In this document: piece after piece, positions 33,630 to 42,899 of the stretch | Layout: every line of letters starts with the position of its first letter | How positions within the stretch are numbered: the first letter of the stretch is position 1 | NCBI RefSeq assembly: GCF_900108105.1 | Contig: NZ_FNUR01000004.1 | Span: forward strand, 197,781 to 261,780 | DNA length: 64,000 nt | From: Butyrivibrio sp. Su6 | Lineage (GTDB): Bacteria; Bacillota; Clostridia; Lachnospirales; Lachnospiraceae | Reading direction: 5' to 3' | Program-made: the position numbers and the translations under genes | The notes under the pieces: model-generated | Seen by the model: only the letters and a program-made list of their open reading frames with translations | The model's database searches: none | Told to the model about the DNA's origin: nothing

Positions 33630-34922
33630 TCAATTCTTAAGACACCCGATAGGTATAACATATACTCCATCTTCTCTTTTGTAGCCATATTCAGTCGCTG
33701 TGATTATAAGTTTAAGGTCCGGGAGTCTTAACGGAACCTGCTTTTCTTTCTTGTTATACTCAATGATGAGCCGCTCTATCTCACATAAATGCTCTGCGCC
33801 CATATCTATTTCCTTACTTCCAAGCTTAAACTCTATTAGAGCATATCTGCCATCTTTTAGATGAAGTACTGCATCTGCTTCCAACCCGTATCTGTCATGA
33901 TAATATGACACCTCGCCGTTCATTCCTGAGGAATATATCTTAAGATCACGGATACATAACGACTCAAAAAGAAAACCAAGTGTCTTGAAATCAGTGTTGA
34001 AATACTGCGGAGACAACCCCAATGCCGCAACAGCTATAGACGGATCAATCAGATTTCGTTTGTTTCCTGCCCGTATCGCTTCTTTTGATCTGATTGCAGG
34101 GCACCATGCAGGAAGTTCATCTATTATGTATAGTTCTTCCAGATCATGGAAGTATTCATAAAACGTTGGCTTAGACATTTCCGACGATGAAGATGTGTCT
34201 GCAATAATAGTTTTAGTTTCTGCCAGGGTGCATATATTCCTTGAGTAGGATCTCAGCAAACGCTCTGCCCATAACGGATTTCTTTTGACGTGACTTATAT
34301 TGGAAATATCTACGTGGCATGTCTGGTAAAAAAGATCTGCGGCTATAGAGAGAGCTGCTTCCTTATTCTCTACATTAATACTCTGAGGCCAGCCACCACG
34401 GCAGATTGCATAGATCAGGTCATCAATGCTTAGTTGTGATTCTTCCCACTCAACAGACTTTCCATCAAAAAGATCCATCAGCGAAACACTGCCAGTTGAC
34501 TCACCGCTCTCATAAAGACTCATTGGATACATTTTAAGCGTAGAAATACGTAGTGTTCCAGTATGCGCGGTTTCTACTTTCTGAGAAGAGGAACCTGTCA
34601 GGATATACTGGCCCTTCAAACTGGTATCATCAATATCTTTTCTTATTGCTCCCCATATCTTAGGTGCATCCTGCCATTCATCAAATAGTCGTGGTTTGTC
34701 TCCTATAAGTAGCTTTGAAGGCATGTTCTCAGCGACCGATAAGTATTTTTCTCTGTTATCTTCATCCTGAAACTCAATGTAGCTTTTGGCAAAATGCTTA
34801 CCTGTGGTGGTCTTTCCGCAGCCTTTGGGCCCAACTATAAGTGACGCCCCAAAGGCTTCAAGTTTAAGTTTCAATGCTGAATCCGTTACTCTTTCACGAT
34901 ATATGCTCTTTTTTCCTGACAA
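33630..34922 (-). CDS. AAA-type ATPase with DUF4143 nuclease-like C-terminus
   Basis: A member of the common AAA_14/DUF4143 group, about 430 residues. The Walker A motif is GPKGCGKTT, Walker B is LFDEWQDAPKIW, and the sensor region TGSSSQ follows. The C-terminal domain has YGLEADAVLHLKDGRYALIEFKLG, an Asp...Glu-x-Lys pattern typical of the nuclease fold in this group. The cellular role of the family is not well established. The frame can start at 34988, but those extra residues are unlike the family; the TTG at 34922 after GAGGGA fits better. It stands alone between convergent and same-strand neighbours. Confidence 0.8.
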   Translation of the reverse strand: MSGKKSIYRERVTDSALKLKLEAFGASLIVGPKGCGKTTTGKHFAKSYIEFQDEDNREKYLSVAENMPSKLLIGDKPRLFDEWQDAPKIWGAIRKDIDDTSLKGQYILTGSSSQKVETAHTGTLRISTLKMYPMSLYESGESTGSVSLMDLFDGKSVEWEESQLSIDDLIYAICRGGWPQSINVENKEAALSIAADLFYQTCHVDISNISHVKRNPLWAERLLRSYSRNICTLAETKTIIADTSSSSEMSKPTFYEYFHDLEELYIIDELPAWCPAIRSKEAIRAGNKRNLIDPSIAVAALGLSPQYFNTDFKTLGFLFESLCIRDLKIYSSGMNGEVSYYHDRYGLEADAVLHLKDGRYALIEFKLGSKEIDMGAEHLCEIERLIIEYNKKEKQVPLRLPDLKLIITATEYGYKREDGVYVIPIGCLKN

Positions 34923-35098
34923 AATTCGTACTTCCCTCTCATTGTTATAATATAAAAATAGTATAATCCATTTAACAGATTTGTGCAATTTTATTTAACA
35001 TATTTGCGCTATAAAATTTAACGAATACGTGATGTCTTGCTTTACTAATTTGGCAAAACTCACCTAAATATTAATAATCACTGTATGTCAGATAAGCT

Positions 35099-36355
35099 TT
35101 AGTCGTGTTCTTTTTTCATTGCCTCACAAATATTAAGAAGAATCTCAACATTTTTTACCATGGAATGAATTGGAACATATTCGAATCTTCCATGTGCATT
35201 TTCGTACCCTGCAGAAAGGTTGGGGCAAGGCAAGCCTCTAAATGACAGTGCTGCTCCGTCTGTACCTCCTCGGAATGGCTCACATACCGGTTCTATACCG
35301 GCTTTTTTTATGGCATCCTTCAAAATATCAATAAGAAATGGCGTTTCTTTTAACACTTCATGCATATTGCTGTACTGATGTGTTATTGTAAGTACCACTC
35401 TGTCCTGTCCATATTTTTCTCTTAGGTCATCTGCGCACTTTCGAAGAAAGTCTTCACGCTTACAGAAATTATCATGGTCAAAATCGCGAATGAGCAGCCT
35501 TACCTTAGCATTCTCGCAGTCTCCAACGCATGAAATGACATGGTAAAAGCCTTCTGTTCCTTCAGTGAACTGTGGTTTTTCTTCCTGGGGAAGCATTCCC
35601 ATCATGTGAGATGCCATATCTACGGCATTAACCATAATTCCTTTGGCTGTTCCTGTGTGAACGCTCCTGCCTATAAACTCGAATACTGCTTCTGAAGCAT
35701 TAAACGTCTCATCCTCATACCATCCAAGGTGGTCACCGTCCAGCGTATATGCCAGTTTGGCGCCGAATCTGTTAAGATCAAGGTCTCTTGCCAATCCGCC
35801 AACTTCTTCATCAGGTGTAAAGGCCAGACTTATATCTCCATGCTCTATTTCATCGTGAGTGCATAGATACTCCGCCATGGTCATTATTGCTGCTATAGAG
35901 GCCTTATCATCCCCTCCAAGGAGCGTCGTTCCATCTGTTAAAATAAGATCCTGCCCAATATACTGCTGCAAATTCGGATAATCTGCAGCTCTCATCACTA
36001 TATGCTTATCCTCATTAAGGACGATGTCTCCGCCATCATATTTTTCCAAAACCCAGGGATTAACGCCTGTGCCACTGGCATCAGGAGCGGTGTCCATATG
36101 CGCTATAAATCCAATGGCCGTTCCTTTACTATCTGCTGAATTAGAAGGTATTTTGCCGTATACTACGCACCTCTCCTCATCAAAAAACACATCGGAAACA
36201 CCAATTTTTATCAGTTCTTCCTTCAAAACGCACGCAAGATTTTTTTGCTTATCAGTCGTTGGCCAATGACCTGCAAAAGGCTGCGACTGAGTATCGATTC
36301 TTGCGTAGCGCATCATTCTTTCTTTTACCTGTTCATATATATCACTGTAGTTCAT
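35099..36355 (-). CDS. pepT: Peptidase T (tripeptide aminopeptidase)
   Basis: A cytoplasmic zinc aminopeptidase of the M20B family that removes the N-terminal residue from tripeptides. Motifs for the two zinc ions and the catalytic residues are in order: IAHMDTAPD, LLGGDDKASIAA, FTPDEEVGG, YTLDGD and, near the C-terminus, CEPFRGGTDGAALS. The length of 418 residues is standard. It appears to be a single gene. It probably takes part in the use of imported peptides. Confidence 0.93.
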   Translation of the reverse strand: MNYSDIYEQVKERMMRYARIDTQSQPFAGHWPTTDKQKNLACVLKEELIKIGVSDVFFDEERCVVYGKIPSNSADSKGTAIGFIAHMDTAPDASGTGVNPWVLEKYDGGDIVLNEDKHIVMRAADYPNLQQYIGQDLILTDGTTLLGGDDKASIAAIMTMAEYLCTHDEIEHGDISLAFTPDEEVGGLARDLDLNRFGAKLAYTLDGDHLGWYEDETFNASEAVFEFIGRSVHTGTAKGIMVNAVDMASHMMGMLPQEEKPQFTEGTEGFYHVISCVGDCENAKVRLLIRDFDHDNFCKREDFLRKCADDLREKYGQDRVVLTITHQYSNMHEVLKETPFLIDILKDAIKKAGIEPVCEPFRGGTDGAALSFRGLPCPNLSAGYENAHGRFEYVPIHSMVKNVEILLNICEAMKKEHD

Positions 36356-36516
36356 AATGCAACTTTCCTTTCAATTTGTTTTAATAATAATCTATTTCTA
36401 GGCATTATGCCCGAATTTTTTTGCCACAACTTTATTTCTTTTCGTATAAAAAAATGTACGTTAATTGAGTGTTATTTATACCAGCAAAAATAAAACAAAA
36501 TTGGAGGAAAAAAAGT

Positions 36517-36735
36517 ATGGTAGCAACAAAAACAAATACGTATATGACAAAAGCTTTAACAATGGATGAACTGGCAGAAATTGCCGGCGGCCGCTTCAGG
36601 ACAATATTGCCGGCCCCATTCACTCAAAAGGATCTTGAAGAAATAGAAAAAAGAAAAAAGGAAAAAGAAAAAGAGGAATATTGGAAAAAGCATATGTTTG
36701 ACAAATACATTCCACTGGAATATTTTCTTGATTAA
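36517..36735 (+). CDS. Small peptide with double-glycine leader
   Basis: A peptide of 72 residues whose ATG at 36517 follows TTGGAGGAAA. The N-terminal part includes LTMDELAEIAGG (15-26), which matches the leader consensus of secreted peptides cut after Gly-Gly by PCAT-type (C39 peptidase) exporters: hydrophobic residues, Glu-Leu and Ile before GG. The remaining 46 residues are unusual for a bacteriocin: a proline-containing start (TILPAPF) then a highly charged helix (EEIEKRKKEKEKEEYWKK) and no cysteine. It has its own terminator. No exporter or immunity gene is seen in the window. It could be a signalling peptide, a bacteriocin precursor or a RiPP precursor. Confidence 0.6.
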   Translation: MVATKTNTYMTKALTMDELAEIAGGRFRTILPAPFTQKDLEEIEKRKKEKEKEEYWKKHMFDKYIPLEYFLD

Positions 36736-36753
36736 TTTTGCAAGCACTTTATT

Positions 36754-36787
36754 AAGGACTGTGAAAATCATTCACAGTCCTTTACTT
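36754..36787 (+). terminator. Intrinsic terminator after the small peptide gene
   Basis: AAGGACTGTGAA pairs with TTCACAGTCCTT (36754-36782), followed by a short T-rich stretch. Confidence 0.75.
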
Positions 36788-36816
36788 TTCTGGCTATTCT
36801 CTTTATTATATTCTCT

Positions 36817-36845
36817 GCGCCTTTCATTCTTCAAGGCGCTATTTT
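36817..36845 (+). terminator. Weak terminator-like hairpin before the EamA gene
   Basis: GCGCCTT (36817-36823) pairs with AAGGCGC (36833-36839), followed by TATTTTA. It lies 33 bp before the EamA start, so it may be a leader structure rather than a true terminator. Confidence 0.45.
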
Positions 36846-36872
36846 AAATGAAAGAATAGATGATTTAATGCC

Positions 36873-37763
36873 ATGAACAATAATATAAAGGGAATTCTTT
36901 TTACTATATTAGGAGCAGCTTGCTGGGGACTGTCAGGAACAATGGGACAGTATCTCTTCGACGTCCAGAATATGGACAGTAGGTGGCTTGTACCAATAAG
37001 ACTTGGTCTTTCGGGAATTTTGATTCTTGCATATTGCATGATCAGGCATAAAGACACTGTGATCAAGCCCTGGAAGACAAAAGAAATGTCTTTTTGGATG
37101 CTTGTTTATGGAATACTAGGCGTAAGTACCTGCCAGTTCCTGTATTTTCTTACTATCGAACTCTCCAATGCTGCCATAGGAACAATCATGCAGGACCTTG
37201 CTCCAATTTTCATACTTCTTTTTACCTGTCTTCATATAAAAAGATGGCCAAAGATATCTGAAATCATATCTATTGCGCTTGCAATTTCAGGTGTATTTCT
37301 TTTAACAACTCATGGGGATATAGCACATTTATCAATGCCGGTTTCTGCGCTGATCGCTGGAGTTGGCAGTGCGTTCTGCGTAATGATCTACAACGTTCTG
37401 GCTCCCAAGATAACAAAAGAAATCCCTGTCATCGTTGCACAAGGATGGTCATTCTTATTTGGCGGCATACTTTTGGGATTTGCTTTTAAAATATGGACAA
37501 TTCATTATGTTCCAAACATTTATGGTTTGTTTGGAATAGCTTTTGTTGTAATAGTAGGAAATGTCTGCGCATTCACCCTCTATATAAGCGGTGTATCCAA
37601 AATTGGTCCTCAAAAAGCAATTCTTTATAGTTTTGCAGAACCAATAACTGCAGCGCTACTTTCAACTTTTGTGCTAGGAAGCAAGTTTACTGTGTATGAC
37701 GCTGCAGGTTTTGGTCTCATATTTCTAATGCTATGGATGATAACTTTCTCCAAAGAAAAATAA
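36873..37763 (+). CDS. EamA/DMT-superfamily transporter
   Basis: An inner-membrane metabolite transporter of 296 residues with ten hydrophobic segments and the two EamA repeats. It begins GILFTILGAACWGLSGTMGQ, and the second repeat ends with YSFAEPITAALLSTFVLG, both typical. Members export amino acids, nucleosides or other small metabolites; the substrate here cannot be read from sequence. The ribosome binding site is weak. It faces the GH31 operon tail to tail. Confidence 0.85.
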   Translation: MNNNIKGILFTILGAACWGLSGTMGQYLFDVQNMDSRWLVPIRLGLSGILILAYCMIRHKDTVIKPWKTKEMSFWMLVYGILGVSTCQFLYFLTIELSNAAIGTIMQDLAPIFILLFTCLHIKRWPKISEIISIALAISGVFLLTTHGDIAHLSMPVSALIAGVGSAFCVMIYNVLAPKITKEIPVIVAQGWSFLFGGILLGFAFKIWTIHYVPNIYGLFGIAFVVIVGNVCAFTLYISGVSKIGPQKAILYSFAEPITAALLSTFVLGSKFTVYDAAGFGLIFLMLWMITFSKEK

Positions 37764-37785
37764 TCACATAGTTATCTCTATTGCA

Positions 37786-39747
37786 TCAAATTCTTGAAAT
37801 TCCATCATCGATGAAAAGCTCGTAGGCATCTTTATCACAGTCAAAGCATTCATAACTAATGTTATTGTAATCAATCTGTTCAGTTCTGCCTGCAGGTACT
37901 GCAAGGGGAAGTGCGTGACCTTTTTTGATAAACACTAATACTTCATTCAGCGCTGCCTCGATATAGTGATGCCCCTTTGATATGATCTCAACATCATAAT
38001 CGTTATAGCTTCTAAATCTGCACAGCTTCATGTCTTCGGGAAGGTACACATATCTGCCGGTAGCATTCTGTTTATATACAGGTGCAACCATAATGCTCTC
38101 GCCCACAAAAAGCTGGTCCTCTACTTCGTAAGCCATTTCATCATCCGGATAATCAAAACATAAAGGTCTGAACAACATCTCGTTATTATTTACTGCCTTC
38201 ATGAATTCTGAATAAAGGTACGGAATCAGCGCGTATCTGAGCCTAAGAATGTTTTTAAAGCTCTCTTTGTCAGTAAATCTGTAGAATTCCTGTCTTCTGG
38301 TACCTTCTGCGGAATGATTTCTGAAAAGAGGCGTGAAAATACCAAACTCAGCCCATCTCATAAGCAGATCTTCTGTGACATCAGCCCCAAAGCCGCCAAC
38401 ATCAGCGCCACTATAGATAAAACCGCACATGTTGAGCGCCGGCATCTGCTGAATATTAAGCAGTAAGTGACTCCACCAGGATTTATTGTCGCCACACCAA
38501 ACGCCGCCGTAGCGATGCATTCCTATATATGATGACCTCGAGAACATGAGAATTCTTTTATCTGGGGAAAGTCTCTCAAATGCCTCGCCCGCAGCTCTGG
38601 TCATATTATAGCCAAATAAGTTGTGGACTTTGTCGTGTCGATATCTTTTACCTTTATACTCGTGGTAAAATCTCCTGTAATCCTCTTCGTTGTTGGCTAG
38701 TCCCCCGACTATATCCTGGAATTTAAAGAAGGATCTTATATCCAGATTTTTCCCCTCTAGCTCTTTTATCTGCTCAAAGACCTCTTTCAAATGGTCCTCG
38801 GTATAAAAAATAGCCGGTTCATTCATGTCGTTCCAAAAGCCGTCAATTCCATAGTCCAAAAGAACTTTATATTTTTCGCCAAACCATTTTCTGGCATCCT
38901 CGTTAAGGAAGTCAGGGAAATGCACTTTTCCGGGCCAAACCGCAGCAACAAGGTTCTCTCCATTTTCTTTTTTGCAAAAGAAATTATTCTTTACCCCTTC
39001 TTCATAGACGTCATATCCGTCTTCAATCTTCACTCCTGCGTCAATGATTGGGACAAGATGTATGTTTCTGTCAGCCATTTCCTTCACAAATGCACTAAAA
39101 TCAGGAAATCTCTCATCGCTGACCGTGAAATCCTTATATCTTTCCATATAGTCGATGTCCAGGTACACGCTATCGATGGGAATATCCAGCTCATCGTACT
39201 TGTCAACGACTTCCCTTACCTGGTCTTCATTCATGTAGCTCCATCTGCTCTGGCCAAATCCAAAAGCCCATCTTGGCGGAATGTAGCTCTTTCCTATTAT
39301 TCCACGGAACTCTTTTACAATCTCAAGGATGCTCTCGCCTTCAATCAGGTAAACATAGGCATCGAAGTCCTCAAAAGCAATGGAAAAAACGTCCTTATCC
39401 GTATATCCTATATCAAAAGAGACCCTGCCAGGCGTATCAACATACATTCCAAAGCCTCTTCCGTTTCCCCAGATAACAAAGAAATTCTGAGCGGCATAAA
39501 GAGATCTTTTGTCTTCTGTATGATTGGGATCATCTGAGCAATTGCTGACGTAGATATACCCTCTTTTATTAATTCCGCGGACTGTTTCACCAAGTCCGAA
39601 AACACGGTCTTTTACACCCATATTATATTTCAGTTCATTTTTCCCCTGAACTCTTTCAAAATATGGGATTTCTTTTTCTTCATTGGCAAATGAAACTACC
39701 ACTGAATCTGTTTCTATGGGATTACCAATTTTGTATTTTTTGACCAT
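37786..39747 (-). CDS. GH31 alpha-glucosidase
   Basis: A cytoplasmic GH31 enzyme of 653 residues with no signal peptide. The nucleophile Asp is in DGFWNDMNEPAIF, the usual alpha-glucosidase form, and the acid/base Asp in VWCGDNKSWW. The region SVYLDIDYMERYKDFTVSDERFPDF is characteristic of bacterial alpha-glucosidases. It is the last gene of the LacI-regulated operon, starting right at the stop of the upstream permease (shared base at 39747). It should hydrolyse imported alpha-gluco-oligosaccharides; the exact linkage is unknown. Confidence 0.88.
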   Translation of the reverse strand: MVKKYKIGNPIETDSVVVSFANEEKEIPYFERVQGKNELKYNMGVKDRVFGLGETVRGINKRGYIYVSNCSDDPNHTEDKRSLYAAQNFFVIWGNGRGFGMYVDTPGRVSFDIGYTDKDVFSIAFEDFDAYVYLIEGESILEIVKEFRGIIGKSYIPPRWAFGFGQSRWSYMNEDQVREVVDKYDELDIPIDSVYLDIDYMERYKDFTVSDERFPDFSAFVKEMADRNIHLVPIIDAGVKIEDGYDVYEEGVKNNFFCKKENGENLVAAVWPGKVHFPDFLNEDARKWFGEKYKVLLDYGIDGFWNDMNEPAIFYTEDHLKEVFEQIKELEGKNLDIRSFFKFQDIVGGLANNEEDYRRFYHEYKGKRYRHDKVHNLFGYNMTRAAGEAFERLSPDKRILMFSRSSYIGMHRYGGVWCGDNKSWWSHLLLNIQQMPALNMCGFIYSGADVGGFGADVTEDLLMRWAEFGIFTPLFRNHSAEGTRRQEFYRFTDKESFKNILRLRYALIPYLYSEFMKAVNNNEMLFRPLCFDYPDDEMAYEVEDQLFVGESIMVAPVYKQNATGRYVYLPEDMKLCRFRSYNDYDVEIISKGHHYIEAALNEVLVFIKKGHALPLAVPAGRTEQIDYNNISYECFDCDKDAYELFIDDGISRI

Positions 39748-40580
39748 TACCCCTTTACTCCTCCTACTGTGATTCCCTGTTTCATCTGGGTTTGAGCGAT
39801 TATATAAATAATGATTATCGGCACCATCGATATCAAACTGCCAGCCATAAGTACATTATACTCTGTATCATACTGTCCGTTTAGTGTATTTAAGGCCAGT
39901 GTCAGTGTCATCTTGTTTTTATCAGATAGCATAACAAGCGGCCACAAGTAATCATTCCAGGCCTCCATGAACGTTGTTATTGCCAGTGTCGCAACTGTGG
40001 GAACCATCATTGGCATGATAATATCCCTGTAGATCTTGAACAGCCCTGCACCATCTATCCTGGCAGCTTCAAGATAGTCATCCGGGAGTGCTCTCATATT
40101 CTGAACCAGCAAAAAAATAGCAAACGCCTTGAAAATCGCCGGAGAAATAACGCTTGCATATTTGTTGATCAAAGAAAATTTATTCATAATAATGAACATT
40201 GGTATAAGCGTTATCTGAACCGGTATCATCATCGATGTCAGATACAATGCAAAAATGAAATTTGCACCTTTAAATCTTATCTTAGCAATGGCAAATGCCG
40301 CCATTGATGCAGAGATAATAGTTATACCAACATACATAACCGTAATAAAAGCACTGTTAAACATTGCTCTTGCAAATGGAAATAATGTAAATACTTTTTT
40401 ATAGGAATTCAGCGTCGGCTTTTTGGGAATCCACTGGATTGGAAGTGCCATCAGCGCACCTTTTGATTTTAGAGATGTCGATATCATCCAATACAGCGGA
40501 ACAGTTACAATAACTACCAATACAGCTGCCCCAAGGTAAAACAAAATATTATAGAATATCTTTTGTGTTTTATGATTCAT
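39747..40580 (-). CDS. Sugar ABC transporter permease (MalG-like, CUT1)
   Basis: The second membrane component of a CUT1 oligosaccharide importer, 277 residues with six membrane helices. The EAA loop that contacts the ATPase is visible as DDYLEAARIDGAGLFKIYRDIIMPMM. Its start overlaps the end of the first permease by 11 bp. No ATPase gene lies in the operon, so a shared MsmK/MsiK-type ATPase elsewhere in the genome is presumed. Confidence 0.9.
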   Translation of the reverse strand: MNHKTQKIFYNILFYLGAAVLVVIVTVPLYWMISTSLKSKGALMALPIQWIPKKPTLNSYKKVFTLFPFARAMFNSAFITVMYVGITIISASMAAFAIAKIRFKGANFIFALYLTSMMIPVQITLIPMFIIMNKFSLINKYASVISPAIFKAFAIFLLVQNMRALPDDYLEAARIDGAGLFKIYRDIIMPMMVPTVATLAITTFMEAWNDYLWPLVMLSDKNKMTLTLALNTLNGQYDTEYNVLMAGSLISMVPIIIIYIIAQTQMKQGITVGGVKG

Positions 40581-41469
40581 AATGCACCCAAACTTTCTGC
40601 AGCTTAAGCTGTATCAGTGTTAACAAAAGAATTATCACAAACAGTAACCATGAATATGCTGCAGCATACCCCATCTTGAAATAACTAAAGGCATATGTGT
40701 AGATTCGCTCTACCATTACCTGCGTGGCACCATTTGGCCCGCCTTCAGTCATGATCTGCACCTGTGGAAAAAGCTGAAATGCATTGATCAGCGACATTAT
40801 CAGACAATAAAAAAGTGTTGGTGATAAAAGCGGCATTGTAACACTAAACAGAGTCCACATTTTTCCGGCGCCATCTACCTTTGCTGCCTCATAATAAGTA
40901 GGATCGATTCCTCTAAGTCCGCCAAAGATATAAAGGCCGTAGTAACCCATATCTTTCCATACAGAGGCCAGTACAATACCAGGCATAGCCCAGTATTTGT
41001 TCGTAAGCCAATCCGGTCCTTTCATGCCAAACACACCGATTATTGAATTTATTACTCCATATTGTGAGCTAAGAACCCATTTCCATATGAGGCTCGCAGC
41101 TACCCATGAAGTTAATACGGGTATATAGAAAAGAACTCTCATAACTCCCGTAAATCTTTTCTCAGTATTCAAAACAAGCGCAATTACCATCGATAATAAG
41201 AATCCAAGTGGAATATATAGGACGATATAGTAAAGAACATGCAAAAGAGTACTCCAAAACTCTTCTCGCGTAAGTAGCTGAATATAATTCTGGAATCCCA
41301 CAAAATGATCCGGAATAGTATGGATCGTAAATTTTTCCAGTCCGCTCCAATCCGTCATGCTTAGTGCTGTAGCCATGATAATTGGGAGAAAACTAAATAT
41401 TATCATTCCTATGAAACTGGGTAGCATAAATGGAATCGCTTGTAGTATTTTCTTCTTCTCTTTTGTCAT
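40570..41469 (-). CDS. Sugar ABC transporter permease (MalF-like, CUT1)
   Basis: The first membrane component of the same importer, about 299 residues and six helices, with the EAA loop PTYYEAAKVDGAGKMWTLFSVTMPLL shown here in part. The ATG at 41469 after AAGG is preferred to an in-frame TTG at 41487. It lies 60 bp after the binding-protein gene. Confidence 0.88.
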   Translation of the reverse strand: MTKEKKKILQAIPFMLPSFIGMIIFSFLPIIMATALSMTDWSGLEKFTIHTIPDHFVGFQNYIQLLTREEFWSTLLHVLYYIVLYIPLGFLLSMVIALVLNTEKRFTGVMRVLFYIPVLTSWVAASLIWKWVLSSQYGVINSIIGVFGMKGPDWLTNKYWAMPGIVLASVWKDMGYYGLYIFGGLRGIDPTYYEAAKVDGAGKMWTLFSVTMPLLSPTLFYCLIMSLINAFQLFPQVQIMTEGGPNGATQVMVERIYTYAFSYFKMGYAAAYSWLLFVIILLLTLIQLKLQKVWVHYES

Positions 41470-41546
41470 AATATCAACCTTTTTCAAGCAAAACTGAAAT
41501 ACAATATACGAGCCTGCAGTCCAATATGGATGCAGGCTCTATGTTT

Positions 41547-42887
41547 CTACTGAAGTGTAATCTGCTCTTCACAAAGCTTTTGCGCTTCATTAAGTGCTTC
41601 TTCCGGGGAACTCTCACCACTTGCTGCCTTACTTACTGCATTTGAAATAATGTCTGACATCTGACTGTAATCTGTAATAATTGGCGGTAATACAAGTGAA
41701 TCAAGTGATTCAAATACAGCCTTTCTGTTATCAGGAGGAGTAATCTCAAGATAACTTGAAAGTGCGTTCATGTCACTAAGAGCAGGCAGATCCCATCCTG
41801 CATCCAGACGGATCTTGGCTGCCTCATCACTTGATGAAAGGAATGATATCCATTTCTGCGCAGCTACCTTTGCGGCGTCACTGGCATCATTATTTACTAC
41901 AAGTGCATTAGCGAAGAAATGGGTGGCTTTCTGAGTCTGGCCTGGCTCAACGCATATATCCCATGCAAAATCGCATGCCTCTGTAAATGTATTGAAACAC
42001 CATATGCCTGTAGGAATCATTCCAAGTCTTCCACTTTCAAATAAATCCCAGTCGCCCATTCCGCCCATCTGCTCTGCTGTAGGCTGTACATTGGTCTTCT
42101 GAACTCTGTCAACCATACTCTGAAGAGCTGCAATATTCTCAGGCGAATTAATTGTAAACTTAGAACCATCTTCACTTATGAGACTTCCGCCATACTGAGC
42201 TGCAACTTTATAAAATTCATTGTATGTGACAGGCTGGTAGATACCGTATATATTATCGCCCAGGGCTCTAATTGCTTCAGCTGCCTTATCAACATCCTCT
42301 CTGGTCCATGATGATGTAGGATAGTCAATTCCTGCCTGATCAAAAAGGTCCTTGTTATAAACAAGAATTACTGTTGAAAAGTTCTCCGGCAGTGCATACT
42401 GCTTTCCGCCATATGAAAATGCAGATAGTGCTGTTTGATTGAGAGAACTTGTATCTGCTTCTGAAAGCTCTGCCAGTATTCCTTTTGAAGCATATGCTGC
42501 AAAGTTTTCAATGTTCATTTCAAAGCAATCAGGAGCCGTTCCACCTGCTATCCTTGTCTGAAGTGTAGTGAAATAATCATCCATTGCAATAGTTTCAATT
42601 TCTACAGTAATATCAGGATTTTGCTCATGAAAAGCCTGATACATTGAATCCAGCGTTGCTTCGTTGCCACCGGATGCGTTAAAATTAGCATATGTAATTG
42701 TGATTGGTTCAGCAGTCTCCTGTGTAGTTTCAGCTGCTGGTTCTGCCTCTTTTGAGGCTTCAGTCTCAGTTACCTTTTCAGTTGGCGCTTCTGTCTGCGC
42801 TGTGTCTGGATTCGCACTCCCACAGCCTGACAGAAGTGTTGCTACTATAGCTACTTGTGTCAATAAAGAAATAGTTTTACGTTTCAT
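41547..42887 (-). CDS. Sugar ABC transporter substrate-binding lipoprotein (CUT1)
   Basis: An extracellular lipid-anchored binding protein, 446 residues. The signal peptide ends with the lipobox LLSGC, followed by a Thr/Glu/Ala-rich linker to about residue 60 and a family-1 solute-binding domain (for example NFSTVILVYNKDLFDQAGI and GRLGMIPTGIW). It delivers the oligosaccharide to the MalF/MalG pair. With two GH31 enzymes in the operon, the ligand is probably an alpha-gluco- or alpha-xylo-oligosaccharide. Confidence 0.9.
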   Translation of the reverse strand: MKRKTISLLTQVAIVATLLSGCGSANPDTAQTEAPTEKVTETEASKEAEPAAETTQETAEPITITYANFNASGGNEATLDSMYQAFHEQNPDITVEIETIAMDDYFTTLQTRIAGGTAPDCFEMNIENFAAYASKGILAELSEADTSSLNQTALSAFSYGGKQYALPENFSTVILVYNKDLFDQAGIDYPTSSWTREDVDKAAEAIRALGDNIYGIYQPVTYNEFYKVAAQYGGSLISEDGSKFTINSPENIAALQSMVDRVQKTNVQPTAEQMGGMGDWDLFESGRLGMIPTGIWCFNTFTEACDFAWDICVEPGQTQKATHFFANALVVNNDASDAAKVAAQKWISFLSSSDEAAKIRLDAGWDLPALSDMNALSSYLEITPPDNRKAVFESLDSLVLPPIITDYSQMSDIISNAVSKAASGESSPEEALNEAQKLCEEQITLQ

Positions 42888-42899
42888 AAATACCTCCCT

